Positions 1 to 8,833 of a DNA stretch of 64,000 bases are shown one piece after another. The translations under genes were made by a program, and so were the position numbers. The notes beneath the pieces are model-generated. The model saw only the letters and a program-made list of their open reading frames with translations. It was not told the origin of the DNA and made no database searches. Position 1 is the first letter of the stretch. Each line of letters begins with the position of its first letter. The stretch lies in the NCBI RefSeq assembly GCF_902833085.1, contig NZ_CADFEB010000010.1:357227-421226 (forward strand). The letters run 5' to 3'. The DNA comes from Burkholderia ubonensis (GTDB lineage Bacteria > Pseudomonadota > Gammaproteobacteria > Burkholderiales > Burkholderiaceae).

Positions 1-648
1 CGCTGCGTGATGCGCTTCGGCGCGAGCAAGGTCGCGCTGCTCACGACCGACAGCTACCGGATCGGCGGCCACGAGCAGCTGCGGATCTTCGGCAAGATCC
101 TCGGCGTGCCCGTGCACGCGGTGAAGGACGCCGGCGACCTGCAGCTCGCGCTGTCCGAGCTGCGCAACAAGCACATCGTGCTGATCGACACGATCGGCAT
201 GAGCCAGCGCGACCGCGCGGTGTCCGACCAGATCGCGATGCTGCACGGCGCGAACACGCCGGTGCAGCGCCTCCTGCTGCTCAACGCGACGAGCCACGGC
301 GACACGCTCAACGAGGTCGTGCAGGCGTACCGCAGCGCGGCCGGCCATCCGGACGCGGCGTCCGCGGAGCTCGCCGGCTGCATCCTCACGAAGCTCGACG
401 AGGCGACCCACCTCGGCGGCGTGCTCGACACGGTGATCCGCTACAAGCTGCCGGTCCACTACGTGTCGACCGGCCAGAAGGTGCCGGAGAACCTGTACGT
501 CGCGACGAAGAAATTCCTGATGAAGAGTGCTTTCTGTGTGCCGCGCGACGGCTCGCCCTTCGTGCCGCAGGACGAGGACATGCCGACGCTGCTTTCCGCG
601 TTGACCGCACGTTCGACCGCCGAGCTGCACGAGGTGCGTTTTGGATAA
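1..648 (+). CDS. flhF: Flagellar SRP-type GTPase FlhF, C-terminal part
   Basis: The reading frame is open from the first base, so the N-terminal half lies outside the window; about 215 residues are visible. They carry the second half of an SRP-family G domain: a TDSYRIGGHEQL segment, the G3 motif DTIGMSQRD, and a G4 motif TKLDEATHLGG, followed by the GQKVPENL segment typical of FlhF/FtsY/Ffh. FlhF places the polar flagellum and recruits the basal body to the membrane. The stop codon overlaps the start of the next gene (flhG) by 8 bases, so the two are translationally linked, the usual flhF-flhG-fliA order. Identification is firm; only the truncation by the window edge limits it. Confidence 0.95.
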   Translation, partial: RCVMRFGASKVALLTTDSYRIGGHEQLRIFGKILGVPVHAVKDAGDLQLALSELRNKHIVLIDTIGMSQRDRAVSDQIAMLHGANTPVQRLLLLNATSHGDTLNEVVQAYRSAAGHPDAASAELAGCILTKLDEATHLGGVLDTVIRYKLPVHYVSTGQKVPENLYVATKKFLMKSAFCVPRDGSPFVPQDEDMPTLLSALTARSTAELHEVRFG

Positions 649-1456
649 AAGGATGATCGACCAGGCCGAAGGATTGCGGCGCCTGCTGGCCGGGCGCGCT
701 TCGAGGATCGTCGCGGTGGCGGGCGGGCCGGCGGGCGTCGGCTGCACGTCGACCGTCGTGAACCTGGCCGCGGCGCTGGCCGCGCTGGGCAAGGACGTGC
801 TCGTCGTCGACGAGCGCGCGGACGTGCATTCGGCCGCCGCGACGCTCGCCGGGTCCTGGCTGCGGGACGGCGCACGCACGCGCGTGGCCGCCGGGTTCGG
901 CGTGTGCGCCGCGTCGCGGCTCGCGCGCGCCGGCTACAGCGACGCGCAGCTCAGCGATTTCGTCGACGGCCCGGCCGACATCGTGCTCGTCGATGCGCAG
1001 CTCGACGCCGACGGCGGGTTCTCGGCGCTCGCGCGCGAAGCGCACGACGTGCTGATCGTCACGCGCGTCGCCGCGCAGGCGATCACCGAGGCGTACGCGT
1101 GCATGAAGCGGCTGCATTTCGCGCACGCGATCGCGCAGTTCCGCGTGCTGACCAACCACGTCGGCAGCCACGCCGACGCGAAGACCGCGTTCGACAACCT
1201 CGCGGGCGTCGCGAGCCGCTACCTGACCGTGTCGATCGCCGACGCGGGCTGCGTGAGCGCCGATCCGCTCGTCGAGCATGCGCGCGAGCTCGTGCGCACG
1301 GCGGTCGACGCGTTTCCGTCGTCGCCGGCCGCGCGCGATTACCGGCAGATTGCCGCCGACCTGCTGTACTGGCCGCTGCGTCCGCGGCCGGGCGCCGGCG
1401 CGGCGCGGGCGGGCGGCAGCCCGTCGTTCGAGGCGGGCGCGGCGCACGCCGCGTGA
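641..1456 (+). CDS. flhG: FlhG/FleN-like MinD-family protein with degenerate Walker A
   Basis: Position between flhF and fliA and a MinD/ParA-like fold make this the flagellar-number regulator FlhG (FleN, YlxH). A TTG start at 641 gives 271 residues; an in-frame ATG at 653 is an alternative four codons later. Residues 28-36 read GGPAGVGCT where MinD proteins have GGKGGVGKT, so both the signature and the P-loop lysine are missing. The following aspartate-rich strand (VVDERAD) and the second switch region (VDAQLDADGG) are also off consensus. The family normally hydrolyses ATP to restrain flagellar gene expression and basal body number; whether this protein does so is doubtful. Twenty-two bases separate it from fliA. 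Confidence 0.85.
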   Translation: MDKRMIDQAEGLRRLLAGRASRIVAVAGGPAGVGCTSTVVNLAAALAALGKDVLVVDERADVHSAAATLAGSWLRDGARTRVAAGFGVCAASRLARAGYSDAQLSDFVDGPADIVLVDAQLDADGGFSALAREAHDVLIVTRVAAQAITEAYACMKRLHFAHAIAQFRVLTNHVGSHADAKTAFDNLAGVASRYLTVSIADAGCVSADPLVEHARELVRTAVDAFPSSPAARDYRQIAADLLYWPLRPRPGAGAARAGGSPSFEAGAAHAA

Positions 1457-1478
1457 GGGCCACCGGAAGGAGAGAGCC

Positions 1479-2213
1479 ATGATGTACAACGCTCAAGGAA
1501 AGATTTCGCAGGCCGACGTGCTCGCGCAATACGCGCCGCTCGTGCGCCGCCTGGGCCTGCAGCTCGTCGCGAAGATGCCGGCGAGCGTCGATCTCGACGA
1601 CCTGATCCAGGCCGGGATGATCGGCCTGATGGACGCGGCCGGGCGCTACAAGGAAGACCAGGGCGCGCAGTTCGAGACCTACGCGACGCAGCGGATTCGC
1701 GGCGCGATGCTCGACGAGCTGCGCAGCAACGACTGGCTGCCGCGCAGCCTGCGCAAGACGTCGCGCGAGGTCGAGCATGCGGTGCACCAGGTCGAGCAGC
1801 ATCTCGGCCGCGCGGCGAGCGAGGCCGAGATCGCGCAGCACCTGAACATGCCGCTCGACGAATACCAGGGGATGCTGCAGGACCTGCACGGCAGCCAGCT
1901 CATCTACTACGAGGATTTCGACCGCGCGGCCGACGACGAGCCGTTCCTCGACCGCTATCGCGTCGATCACGCCGATCCGCTGTCGTCGCTGCTCGACGAG
2001 CACCTGCGCGAGGCGCTGGTCGAGGCGATCGAGCGGCTGCCGGAGCGCGAGAAGCTGCTGATGTCGCTGTACTACGAACGCGGGCTGAACCTGCGCGAGA
2101 TCGGCGCGGTGCTCGAAGTGAGCGAATCGCGCGTGTGCCAGCTGCACAGCCAGGCGGTCGCGCGGCTGCGCGCCCGGCTGCGCGAGCAGGCGTGGGTCGG
2201 CGCGGAGAACTGA
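1479..2213 (+). CDS. fliA: RNA polymerase sigma-28 factor for flagellar genes
   Basis: The 244-residue protein has the three regions of a flagellar sigma factor. Region 2 (about residues 15-80) contains LDDLIQAGMIGLMDA and FETYATQRIRGAMLDELR; region 3 follows at about 90-150; region 4 (about 185-240) contains LPEREKLLMSLYYERGLNL and a helix-turn-helix LREIGAVLEVSESRVCQL. FliA directs core RNA polymerase to late flagellar and chemotaxis promoters and is held by the anti-sigma factor FlgM. The ATG at 1479 follows a strong AGGAGAG ribosome site; a second ATG is adjacent at 1482. It closes the flhF-flhG-fliA operon. Confidence 0.96.
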   Translation: MMYNAQGKISQADVLAQYAPLVRRLGLQLVAKMPASVDLDDLIQAGMIGLMDAAGRYKEDQGAQFETYATQRIRGAMLDELRSNDWLPRSLRKTSREVEHAVHQVEQHLGRAASEAEIAQHLNMPLDEYQGMLQDLHGSQLIYYEDFDRAADDEPFLDRYRVDHADPLSSLLDEHLREALVEAIERLPEREKLLMSLYYERGLNLREIGAVLEVSESRVCQLHSQAVARLRARLREQAWVGAEN

Positions 2214-2278
2214 CCCTTTCAGGCGCACGCAAGGCGGGTACGCAATATTCCCGCCGATTTGCTACAATCCCACCCGTT

Positions 2279-2391
2279 TTCCGAGGAGCGTTGCGACGGA
2301 CCATCCAGCGTCCGCCAGGCTCGGAAAGCTTCACCAAGCGGCCGGGCCGCGGCGCAATGCGCCGGCTCCCGCTTCCTGAACGGCGCTCACG
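2279..2391 (+). promoter_or_regulatory. S-adenosylhomocysteine (SAH) riboswitch
   Basis: The leader of ahcY matches the SAH riboswitch pattern. GAGCG (2286-2290) pairs with CGCTC (2384-2388) to close the structure; CGGAC (2297-2301) pairs with GTCCG (2310-2314); CGGCGC (2350-2355) pairs with GCGCCG (2359-2364); and CCGAG (2281-2285) is complementary to CTCGG (2320-2324), fitting the pseudoknot. The conserved TTCACCA segment sits at 2330-2336. This class is known upstream of ahcY in beta- and gammaproteobacteria and turns the gene on when SAH builds up. The ribosome site of ahcY lies about 30 bases downstream, so control of translation or of an early stop is possible. Confidence 0.92.
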
Positions 2392-2429
2392 TCACCATTT
2401 TCTAGAACTTTTTTAGAAAGGAGGGCGTG

Positions 2430-3848
2430 ATGAACGCCATCATCGATTTCAAAGCTTCCAACGATTACGTCGTCGCCGACATGGCGCTTGCCGGCTGGGG
2501 CCGCAAGGAACTGAACATCGCCGAGACCGAAATGCCGGGCCTCGTGCAGATCCGCGACGAATACAAGGCGCAGCAGCCGCTGAAGGGCGCGCGCATCGCG
2601 GGCTCGCTGCACATGACGATCCAGACCGGCGTGCTGATCGAGACGCTGAAGGCGCTCGGCGCCGAAGTCCGCTGGGCATCGTGCAACATCTTCTCGACGC
2701 AGGACCACGCCGCCGCCGCGATCGTCGAGTCCGGCACGCCGGTGTTCGCGTTCAAGGGCGAATCGCTCGACGAATACTGGGAGTTCTCGCACCGCATCTT
2801 CGAATGGCCGAACGGCGAGTTCGCGAACATGATCCTCGACGACGGCGGCGACGCGACGCTGCTGCTGATCCTCGGCTCGAAGGCCGAGAAGGACCGTTCG
2901 GTGATCGCCAAGCCGACCAACGAGGAAGAAGTCGCGCTGTACAAGTCGATCGCGAAGCACCTCGACCTCGACGCGAACTGGTACTCGAAGCGCCTCGCGC
3001 ACATCAAGGGCGTCACCGAAGAAACGACGACCGGCGTGCACCGCCTGTACCAGATGGAAAAGGACGGCCGCCTGCCGTTCCCGGCGTTCAACGTGAACGA
3101 TTCGGTCACGAAGTCGAAGTTCGACAACCTGTACGGCTGCCGCGAGTCGCTCGTCGACGGCATCAAGCGTGCGACCGACGTGATGATCGCGGGCAAGGTC
3201 GCGGTCGTCGCGGGCTACGGCGACGTGGGCAAGGGCTGCGCGCAGTCGCTGCGCGGCCTGGGCGCGACCGTGTGGGTCACCGAAATCGATCCGATCTGCG
3301 CACTGCAGGCGGCGATGGAAGGCTACCGCGTCGTGACGATGGAATACGCGGCCGACAAGGCCGACATCTTCGTGACGGCGACCGGCAACTACCACGTGAT
3401 CAACCACGATCACATGAAGGCGATGCGCCACAACGCGATCGTCTGCAACATCGGCCACTTCGACTCGGAAATCGACGTCGCGTCGACCCGCCAGTACACG
3501 TGGGAAAACATCAAGCCGCAGGTCGACCACATCATCTTCCCGGACGGCAAGCGCGTGATCCTGCTGGCCGAAGGCCGCCTCGTGAACCTCGGCTGCGCGA
3601 CCGGCCACCCGTCGTTCGTGATGTCGAACTCGTTCGCGAACCAGACCCTCGCGCAGATCGAGCTGTTCACGCGCGGCGGCGAGTACGGGAACAAGGTGTA
3701 CGTGCTGCCGAAGCACCTCGACGAGAAGGTCGCGCGCCTGCACCTCGCGCGCATCGGCGCGAACCTGTCGGTGCTGTCGGACGAGCAGGCGTCGTACATC
3801 GGCGTGGCGAAGGAAGGCCCGTTCAAGCCGAACCACTACCGCTACTGA
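2430..3848 (+). CDS. ahcY: Adenosylhomocysteinase (SAH hydrolase)
   Basis: This enzyme splits S-adenosylhomocysteine into adenosine and homocysteine, removing the product inhibitor of methyltransferases. The 472-residue protein shows the substrate domain start DYVVADMALAGWGRKELN, the central NDSVTKSKFDNLYGCRES block with active-site Lys/Asp, the NAD-binding glycine motif in GKVAVVAGYGDVGKGCA (about 255-272), NIGHFDSEID, and the C-terminal KPNHYRY tail that completes the neighbouring subunit's cofactor site. ATG 2430 follows AAGGAGGGC; a GTG one codon earlier (2427) is less likely. It lies behind the SAH riboswitch and ahead of a membrane protein and metF, a methyl-cycle operon. Confidence 0.98.
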   Translation: MNAIIDFKASNDYVVADMALAGWGRKELNIAETEMPGLVQIRDEYKAQQPLKGARIAGSLHMTIQTGVLIETLKALGAEVRWASCNIFSTQDHAAAAIVESGTPVFAFKGESLDEYWEFSHRIFEWPNGEFANMILDDGGDATLLLILGSKAEKDRSVIAKPTNEEEVALYKSIAKHLDLDANWYSKRLAHIKGVTEETTTGVHRLYQMEKDGRLPFPAFNVNDSVTKSKFDNLYGCRESLVDGIKRATDVMIAGKVAVVAGYGDVGKGCAQSLRGLGATVWVTEIDPICALQAAMEGYRVVTMEYAADKADIFVTATGNYHVINHDHMKAMRHNAIVCNIGHFDSEIDVASTRQYTWENIKPQVDHIIFPDGKRVILLAEGRLVNLGCATGHPSFVMSNSFANQTLAQIELFTRGGEYGNKVYVLPKHLDEKVARLHLARIGANLSVLSDEQASYIGVAKEGPFKPNHYRY

Positions 3849-3972
3849 TGCGGCAAGCCGCCGCCCGCCGGCGGCGGGGCGCGCCGCGAAGCGTTTTCGC
3901 TTTCGCGCGCGCGTCCCGCCACCGGCGCGGCGGCGCCGTTCCGTCCGAGCGTCCACCGAACCGGAGCATTAC

Positions 3973-4326
3973 ATGAGCGTCATCCTGTCCTGGATCATCA
4001 ATGCCCTCGCGCTGCTGATCATCACCTACCTGGTGCCGTCGATCCACATCAAGAGCTTCGGCACCGCGCTGATCGTCGCGGTCGTGCTGGGGCTGATCAA
4101 CACGGTGATCCGGCCGGTGCTGATCCTGCTGACGCTGCCCGTCACGGTCGTCACGCTCGGGCTGTTCATCCTCGTCGTCAACGCGCTGTGCTTCTGGTTC
4201 GCGTCGTCGCTGCTCAAGGGCTTCGAGGTATCCGGGTTCTGGTCCGCATTCTTCGGTTCGATCCTGTACAGCATCGTGTCCTGGCTGCTGTCCGCCCTGA
4301 TCTTCGGCCAGCGCAACATCGGCTGA
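3973..4326 (+). CDS. Small four-helix membrane protein, phage holin 4 superfamily (PF04020-like)
   Basis: A 117-residue, almost wholly hydrophobic protein with about four membrane segments (roughly residues 3-24, 31-50, 54-76 and 88-111) separated by short polar turns. The pattern, with VLGLINTVIRPVLILLTLPVT in the middle, is that of the widespread PF04020/YvlD family of unknown function. It starts at ATG 3973 behind GGAG, 124 bases after ahcY and 27 bases before metF, so it is probably co-transcribed with both. No role in methionine metabolism can be read from the sequence; the holin label is a family name, not evidence of phage origin. Confidence 0.8.
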   Translation: MSVILSWIINALALLIITYLVPSIHIKSFGTALIVAVVLGLINTVIRPVLILLTLPVTVVTLGLFILVVNALCFWFASSLLKGFEVSGFWSAFFGSILYSIVSWLLSALIFGQRNIG

Positions 4327-4353
4327 GCAGGCCCGTCCAGCGCCTTCTGAATC

Positions 4354-5184
4354 ATGAAACCGATCGAACTCTCGTTTGAATTCTTCCCGCCGAAGACGGC
4401 GGAAGGCGTCGAGAAGCTGCGCGCAACCCGTGCGCAGCTGCTGCCGCTGAAGCCGAAATTCGTCTCCGTGACGTTCGGCGCCGGCGGCTCGACGCAGCAG
4501 GGCACGCTCGATACCGTGCTCGACATGCAGAAGGACGGCCTCGAGGCCGCGCCGCACCTGTCGTGCATCGGCTCGTCGAAGGACAGCCTGCGCGCGATCC
4601 TCGACCAGTACCGCTCGCACGGCATCCGCCACATCGTCGCGCTGCGCGGCGACCTGCCGTCCGGCATGGGCGAGGTCGGCGAGCTGCGCTACGCGTCGGA
4701 GCTGGTCAGCTTCATCCGCGCGGAGCACGGCGACTGGTTCCGCATCGAGGTCGCCGGGTATCCGGAATACCATCCGCAGTCGCGCTCGCCGAAGGCCGAT
4801 CTCGAGAACTTCGCGCGCAAGGTGAAGGCCGGCGCGAATTCCGCGATCACGCAGTATTTCTTCAACGCCGACGCGTATTTCCGCTTCGTCGACGACGCGC
4901 GCAAGCTCGGCGTCGAGGTGCCGATCGTGCCGGGCATCATGCCGATCACGAACTTCTCGCAGCTGATGCGCTTCTCCGAGATGTGCGGCGCCGAGGTGCC
5001 GCGCTGGATCGCGCGCCGGCTCGAGAGCTTCGGCGACGATCGCGACGCGATCCGCGCGTTCGGCGCGGACGTCGTCACGGGCCTGTGCCAGCGGCTGCTC
5101 GACGCCGGCGTGCCGGGGCTGCATTTCTATACGCTGAACAGCGCGGCCGCGACCAAGACGATCTGCGAACGGCTCGGCGTGTAA
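4354..5184 (+). CDS. metF: 5,10-methylenetetrahydrofolate reductase
   Basis: MetF reduces 5,10-methylene-tetrahydrofolate to 5-methyl-tetrahydrofolate, the methyl donor for methionine synthesis, using FAD in a TIM barrel. The 276-residue length is normal for the bacterial enzyme. Seen in the sequence: FEFFPPKT with the catalytic glutamate near residue 7, SVTFGAGGSTQQGT, the LRGDLP segment, and AGANSAITQYFFNADAYFRFVD toward the C-terminal half. It follows ahcY and the small membrane gene and precedes a good terminator, closing a unit that recycles homocysteine. Regulation by the SAH riboswitch through read-through from ahcY is an inference. Confidence 0.96.
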   Translation: MKPIELSFEFFPPKTAEGVEKLRATRAQLLPLKPKFVSVTFGAGGSTQQGTLDTVLDMQKDGLEAAPHLSCIGSSKDSLRAILDQYRSHGIRHIVALRGDLPSGMGEVGELRYASELVSFIRAEHGDWFRIEVAGYPEYHPQSRSPKADLENFARKVKAGANSAITQYFFNADAYFRFVDDARKLGVEVPIVPGIMPITNFSQLMRFSEMCGAEVPRWIARRLESFGDDRDAIRAFGADVVTGLCQRLLDAGVPGLHFYTLNSAAATKTICERLGV

Positions 5185-5213
5185 GCGCCGCGCGGCTGCG
5201 CAGACTGCGACGA

Positions 5214-5246
5214 AGCCCTGCCGGCGTTGCCGGCGGGGCTTTTTTC
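5214..5246 (+). terminator. Intrinsic terminator after metF
   Basis: An AGCCC/GGGCT and CCGGC/CCGGC stem with a short loop is followed by a run of six T. It stops the ahcY-metF transcript ahead of the convergent amidase gene. Confidence 0.85.
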
Positions 5247-5279
5247 GTTTGCGGACACGGGCGACGGGCTAGCGGCGCA

Positions 5280-6752
5280 TCACCCCCGCGCCTGCATCAG
5301 CGGCGGCCGGCGGTCGAACCACGGCCGCGCCTGTTCGAGCTGCCGCGCGAGCTTCAGCAGCAGCGCGTCGTCGCCGTGGCGCGCGGCGAACTGCACGCCG
5401 ATCGGCAGGCCGCGCGCGTTCCAGTAGAGCGGCACCGACATCGCCGGCTGGCCGGTCAGGTTGAACAGCTCGGTGCAGCCGGCCCACGCGAACGCCTTCT
5501 GCGACGCCTTCGCGAGCATCTCCTTCAGCAGCGGCTTGATCGGCAGCGCCGCGAGCAGCTTCATCTGCGCATGCTCGAACGGCGTCGGCTGCAGCTCGCC
5601 GATCTTGACCGGCGGGCCGGCGAGCGACGCGCACAGCAGCACGTCGTAGTGCGCGGCGGCGCGCGCGACCTGCACGGTGAGCTGGCGCTGCCACTCGAGC
5701 ACGTCCGGCAGCCGGGTGCGTGCGAGCCGCCGGCCGACCACGGCCATCGCCCACGTCGCCGCCTCGAATTCGCCGCGTTGCGGCGTGCGGCCCGTCAGCA
5801 TGCGCGCGCCGAGCACCATCTCCTCGGCGATCGTCGCCCATAGCGTCAGGAAGGTCTCGCCGATGCGCGCGTAGTCGAGGTTCAGCGTCGCCGGCTCGAC
5901 GTGATGGCCGAGCGACGCAACGAGCGCGGCGGCGTCGTCGAGCGCCGCGCGCGTATCGTCGGCGAGCGCCGGCGCGAGCATCGGGTGGGTGACGAGGCCG
6001 ATCCGCAGCGCGGCGGGCGGCGTGTCGAGCGCGCCGAGGAAGGTGTCGGGCGCGCCGGGCGGCAGCGCCCGGCCGGTCGTGACGTCGAGCAGCAGCGCGC
6101 TGTCGCGCACGCTGCGCGCGATCGCGTGCTGGACGACCAGGTCGCCGTTCGTCGGCACGTCGACCAGCGCCGGGTTGCGGCTCGGCTTGAGGCCGAACAG
6201 CCCACAGCACGACGCGGGAATACGGATCGAGCCGCCGCCGTCGGACGCGTGCGCGAGCGGCACGATGCCGGCCGCGACGGCCGCGGCCGCGCCGCCGCTC
6301 GAGCCGCCGGGCGTGTGGTCGAGGCTCCACGGGTTGCGGCACGCGCCGAACAGCTCCGGCTCGGTATACGGCATCTGGCCGATTTCGGACGTGTTGGTCT
6401 TGCCGAAGACGTTGAGCCCCGCCGCGCGGCTTTTCGCGATCAGCGGCGAATCGGCGTCGGGCACGAAATACCGGTAATGCCGGCTGCCCATCGACAGCGG
6501 CAGCCCCGCGACCGCCGCGCCGAGATCCTTGACGAGATAGGGTACGCCCGCGAACGGACCGCCGGATTCGAGCAGCGCGGCGGCGCGCTCGCGCGCGGTG
6601 TCGTAATCCTGCAGCACGACCGCGTTGATCGCGGGATTGACCGCTTCGGCCTGCCCGATCGCGGCGTCGATCAGCTCGCGCGGGCTCACCTTGCGTTGGC
6701 GGACGAGCTCGGCGAGGCCGATCGCGTCGTGGGCGAGATAGTCCGAGTGCAC
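5280..6752 (-). CDS. Amidase-signature family hydrolase
   Basis: A 490-residue member of the amidase-signature family, which hydrolyses carboxamides with a Ser-cisSer-Lys triad. Visible are the lysine in PYLVKDLG (Lys75), the GGSSGG loop (149-154) with the cis-serine, and the nucleophile region SDGGGSIRIPA with Ser175. The chosen GTG start at 6752 follows GGGGGTG; in-frame starts further upstream exist but lack a good ribosome site. The substrate is unknown: the C-terminal half, which sets specificity, gives no clue, and the gene is not GatA since no gatC or gatB is near. The next gene in the same direction upstream is a dienelactone hydrolase homologue. Confidence 0.88.
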   Translation of the reverse strand: MHSDYLAHDAIGLAELVRQRKVSPRELIDAAIGQAEAVNPAINAVVLQDYDTARERAAALLESGGPFAGVPYLVKDLGAAVAGLPLSMGSRHYRYFVPDADSPLIAKSRAAGLNVFGKTNTSEIGQMPYTEPELFGACRNPWSLDHTPGGSSGGAAAAVAAGIVPLAHASDGGGSIRIPASCCGLFGLKPSRNPALVDVPTNGDLVVQHAIARSVRDSALLLDVTTGRALPPGAPDTFLGALDTPPAALRIGLVTHPMLAPALADDTRAALDDAAALVASLGHHVEPATLNLDYARIGETFLTLWATIAEEMVLGARMLTGRTPQRGEFEAATWAMAVVGRRLARTRLPDVLEWQRQLTVQVARAAAHYDVLLCASLAGPPVKIGELQPTPFEHAQMKLLAALPIKPLLKEMLAKASQKAFAWAGCTELFNLTGQPAMSVPLYWNARGLPIGVQFAARHGDDALLLKLARQLEQARPWFDRRPPLMQARG

Positions 6753-6829
6753 CGCTGTCACCCCCGTTGTGACGTGTGGCGTGTGGCGATGGAAGCCGGC
6801 GGGGCGGGCGGGCCGCACCGCCGTGCCGC

Positions 6830-7522
6830 TTACAGTTGCTCGGCGAGGAACGTCAGCGTGCGGCCGTGCGCGAGCGCCGCTGCGCGCTGGTGGTACGACG
6901 CGCGCTCGGCGCAGTTGAAGCCGTGCTCGGCGCCCGGATACAGATGGAATGCGGCGTTGTCGCGGCCGGCGAACGCGGCCTTCACCTGGTCGACCGCCGC
7001 GAGCGGGATCCCGTGGTCGTTTTCCGCGTAATGGAACAGGATCGGCTGCGTGACCTTGCCTGCGACGTCGAGCACGTTCTGGATGCCGCCGCCGTAATAG
7101 GCGACCGCCGCGTCGATCTTGCCGGTCGCGGCCGCGAGATACGCGAGGCGGCCGCCGAAGCAGTAGCCGATCGCGGCGACCTTGCCGCCGACTTCGGGCC
7201 GCGTGCGCAGCAGGTCGGCCGCCGCGGCGATGTCCGCGACCGCGAGGTTCACGTCGGTCTTCTGCAGCAGCTCGATGCCCTTGTCGCGGTCCGCGCCCTC
7301 GTAGGCCAGCTCGACGCGCGGCTGGGTGCGCCAGAACACGTCCGGCGCGAGCGCGACGTAGCCGTCGGCCGCGTACTGGTCGGCGACCGAGCGGATATGC
7401 GCGTTCACGCCGAAGATCTCCTGCACGATGATGACGGCGGGGCCCTTGCCGCGCCGCGGCAGCGCGAGATAGCCGCCGAAGCTGTCGTTACCGGTCGGGA
7501 TGTCGATCCATTGGGCAGTCAC
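6830..7522 (-). CDS. Dienelactone hydrolase family protein
   Basis: An alpha/beta-hydrolase of 230 residues. The family marker is the VQEIFGVN loop with Glu35, the cysteine nucleophile in GYCFGGR (Cys121), Asp168 in YAENDHGIP and His199 in GAEHGFNC, a complete Cys-Asp-His triad. Classical members open dienelactone in chlorocatechol breakdown; many chromosomal copies such as this have unknown ester or lactone substrates, and no aromatic-ring genes are adjacent. GTG 7522 preceded by GCAGGAG is preferred over starts further upstream, which would add a non-conserved leader. It lies 77 bases upstream of the amidase start and may share its transcript. Confidence 0.9.
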   Translation of the reverse strand: MTAQWIDIPTGNDSFGGYLALPRRGKGPAVIIVQEIFGVNAHIRSVADQYAADGYVALAPDVFWRTQPRVELAYEGADRDKGIELLQKTDVNLAVADIAAAADLLRTRPEVGGKVAAIGYCFGGRLAYLAAATGKIDAAVAYYGGGIQNVLDVAGKVTQPILFHYAENDHGIPLAAVDQVKAAFAGRDNAAFHLYPGAEHGFNCAERASYHQRAAALAHGRTLTFLAEQL

Positions 7523-7753
7523 GGTGCACTCCTGCAAGCGAGGCCGCGCCGCGCGCGCCTCTCGGGATTGAAAAAGGGGACGGTCTAGTGTGCCACCGAT
7601 CGGCAAGAAGCGGTTGCAGTGCGCGCCGCTCGCTTCTCGCGCAGCGAACGTTCCGTTCACGATTATTCATTTTTCGGTGGTGCGGCGCTTCGGTAGAGTC
7701 GAACGCATCGACCCATTACAACGCGCTTTCGCGCGCCACCGAAGGATCCGCTC

Positions 7754-8833
7754 ATGTCAGTCCACTCCCTGTCCACGCCGTTCGCCGAACGCTTCGGCCT
7801 GCGCCTGCCGCTCGTGCAGGCACCCATGGTCGGCGCGACCACGCCCGCGATGGTCGCCGCCGCATCGAACGCCGGCGCGCTCGGCAGCCTCGGCGGCGGC
7901 GCGTTCGCGCCCGACCGTCTCGCCGACGAGGTCGCGCAGATCCGCGCGGCCACCGACCGCCCGTTCGCGGTCAACCTGTTCGTGCTGCCGGAGCTCGTGC
8001 CCGACGCGGCGACGATCGCGCGCGCGCTCGCCGCGATCGATCCGCTCAACGCGGCGCTCGGCCTGCCGCCGGGCGTCGCGCCCGCGCGCTTCGCGCCCGA
8101 CTTTCGCGCGCAGCTCGACATGCTGGTGTCGCTGCGCGTGCCGGTCGCGAGCTTCACGTTCGGCGTGCTCGACGCGGCCGACGTCGCCCGGCTGAAGGCG
8201 GCCGGCACCTATGTGATCGGCACCGCGACGCATGTCGCGGAAGGGCTCGCATGGAAGGCGGCCGGCGCCGACGCGCTGTCCGCGCAGGGCGCCGAGGCGG
8301 GCGGCCATCGCGGGACGTTCATCGGCGCGGCCGACGACGCGCTGATCGGCACGCTCGCGCTCGTGCCGCAGCTCGTCGACGCGACCGGGCTGCCCGTGCT
8401 CGCGGCGGGCGGCATCATGGACGGCCGCGGCATCGCGGCGGCGCTCGCGCTCGGCGCGCAGGCCGCGCAGCTCGGCACCGCGTTCCTGACGTGCGCGGAA
8501 AGCGCAATCGCCGCCGACTGGAAAGCGCGGTTGCTTGCGAGCACGGACACGTCGACGCAGGTCACGCGCGCGATCACCGGGCGTCATGCGCGCGGGCTGC
8601 GCAACACGCTGATGGCGCGGCTCGGCGAGCGCCCCGGCGACGTCGCGCCGTATCCGGTGCAGAACGCGCTGACGCAGCCGCTGCGCCAGGCCGCCGCGCG
8701 CGCGAACGACGGCGACTATCTGTCGCTGTGGGCCGGGCAGGGCGCGCCGCTCGCGCGGCGGCGCGGCGACGCACTGACGACGTCGCAATTGATCGATGCG
8801 CTCGACGCCGAATGGCGTGCGGCGGCGCGCTGA
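7754..8833 (+). CDS. Nitronate monooxygenase (2-nitropropane dioxygenase family)
   Basis: An FMN-dependent TIM-barrel enzyme of 359 residues that oxidises alkyl nitronates such as propionate 3-nitronate. Sequence marks are the N-terminal LVQAPMVGATTPAMVAAASN, the barrel segment GAEAGGHRGTF that holds flavin phosphate and the proposed catalytic histidine, and VLAAGGIMDGRGIAAALALGA. The ATG at 7754 has GAAGGA upstream. It reads divergently from the dienelactone hydrolase and stands alone on its strand. Related fold members include enoyl reductase FabK; the GGHRG block favours nitronate monooxygenase. Confidence 0.88.
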   Translation: MSVHSLSTPFAERFGLRLPLVQAPMVGATTPAMVAAASNAGALGSLGGGAFAPDRLADEVAQIRAATDRPFAVNLFVLPELVPDAATIARALAAIDPLNAALGLPPGVAPARFAPDFRAQLDMLVSLRVPVASFTFGVLDAADVARLKAAGTYVIGTATHVAEGLAWKAAGADALSAQGAEAGGHRGTFIGAADDALIGTLALVPQLVDATGLPVLAAGGIMDGRGIAAALALGAQAAQLGTAFLTCAESAIAADWKARLLASTDTSTQVTRAITGRHARGLRNTLMARLGERPGDVAPYPVQNALTQPLRQAAARANDGDYLSLWAGQGAPLARRRGDALTTSQLIDALDAEWRAAAR

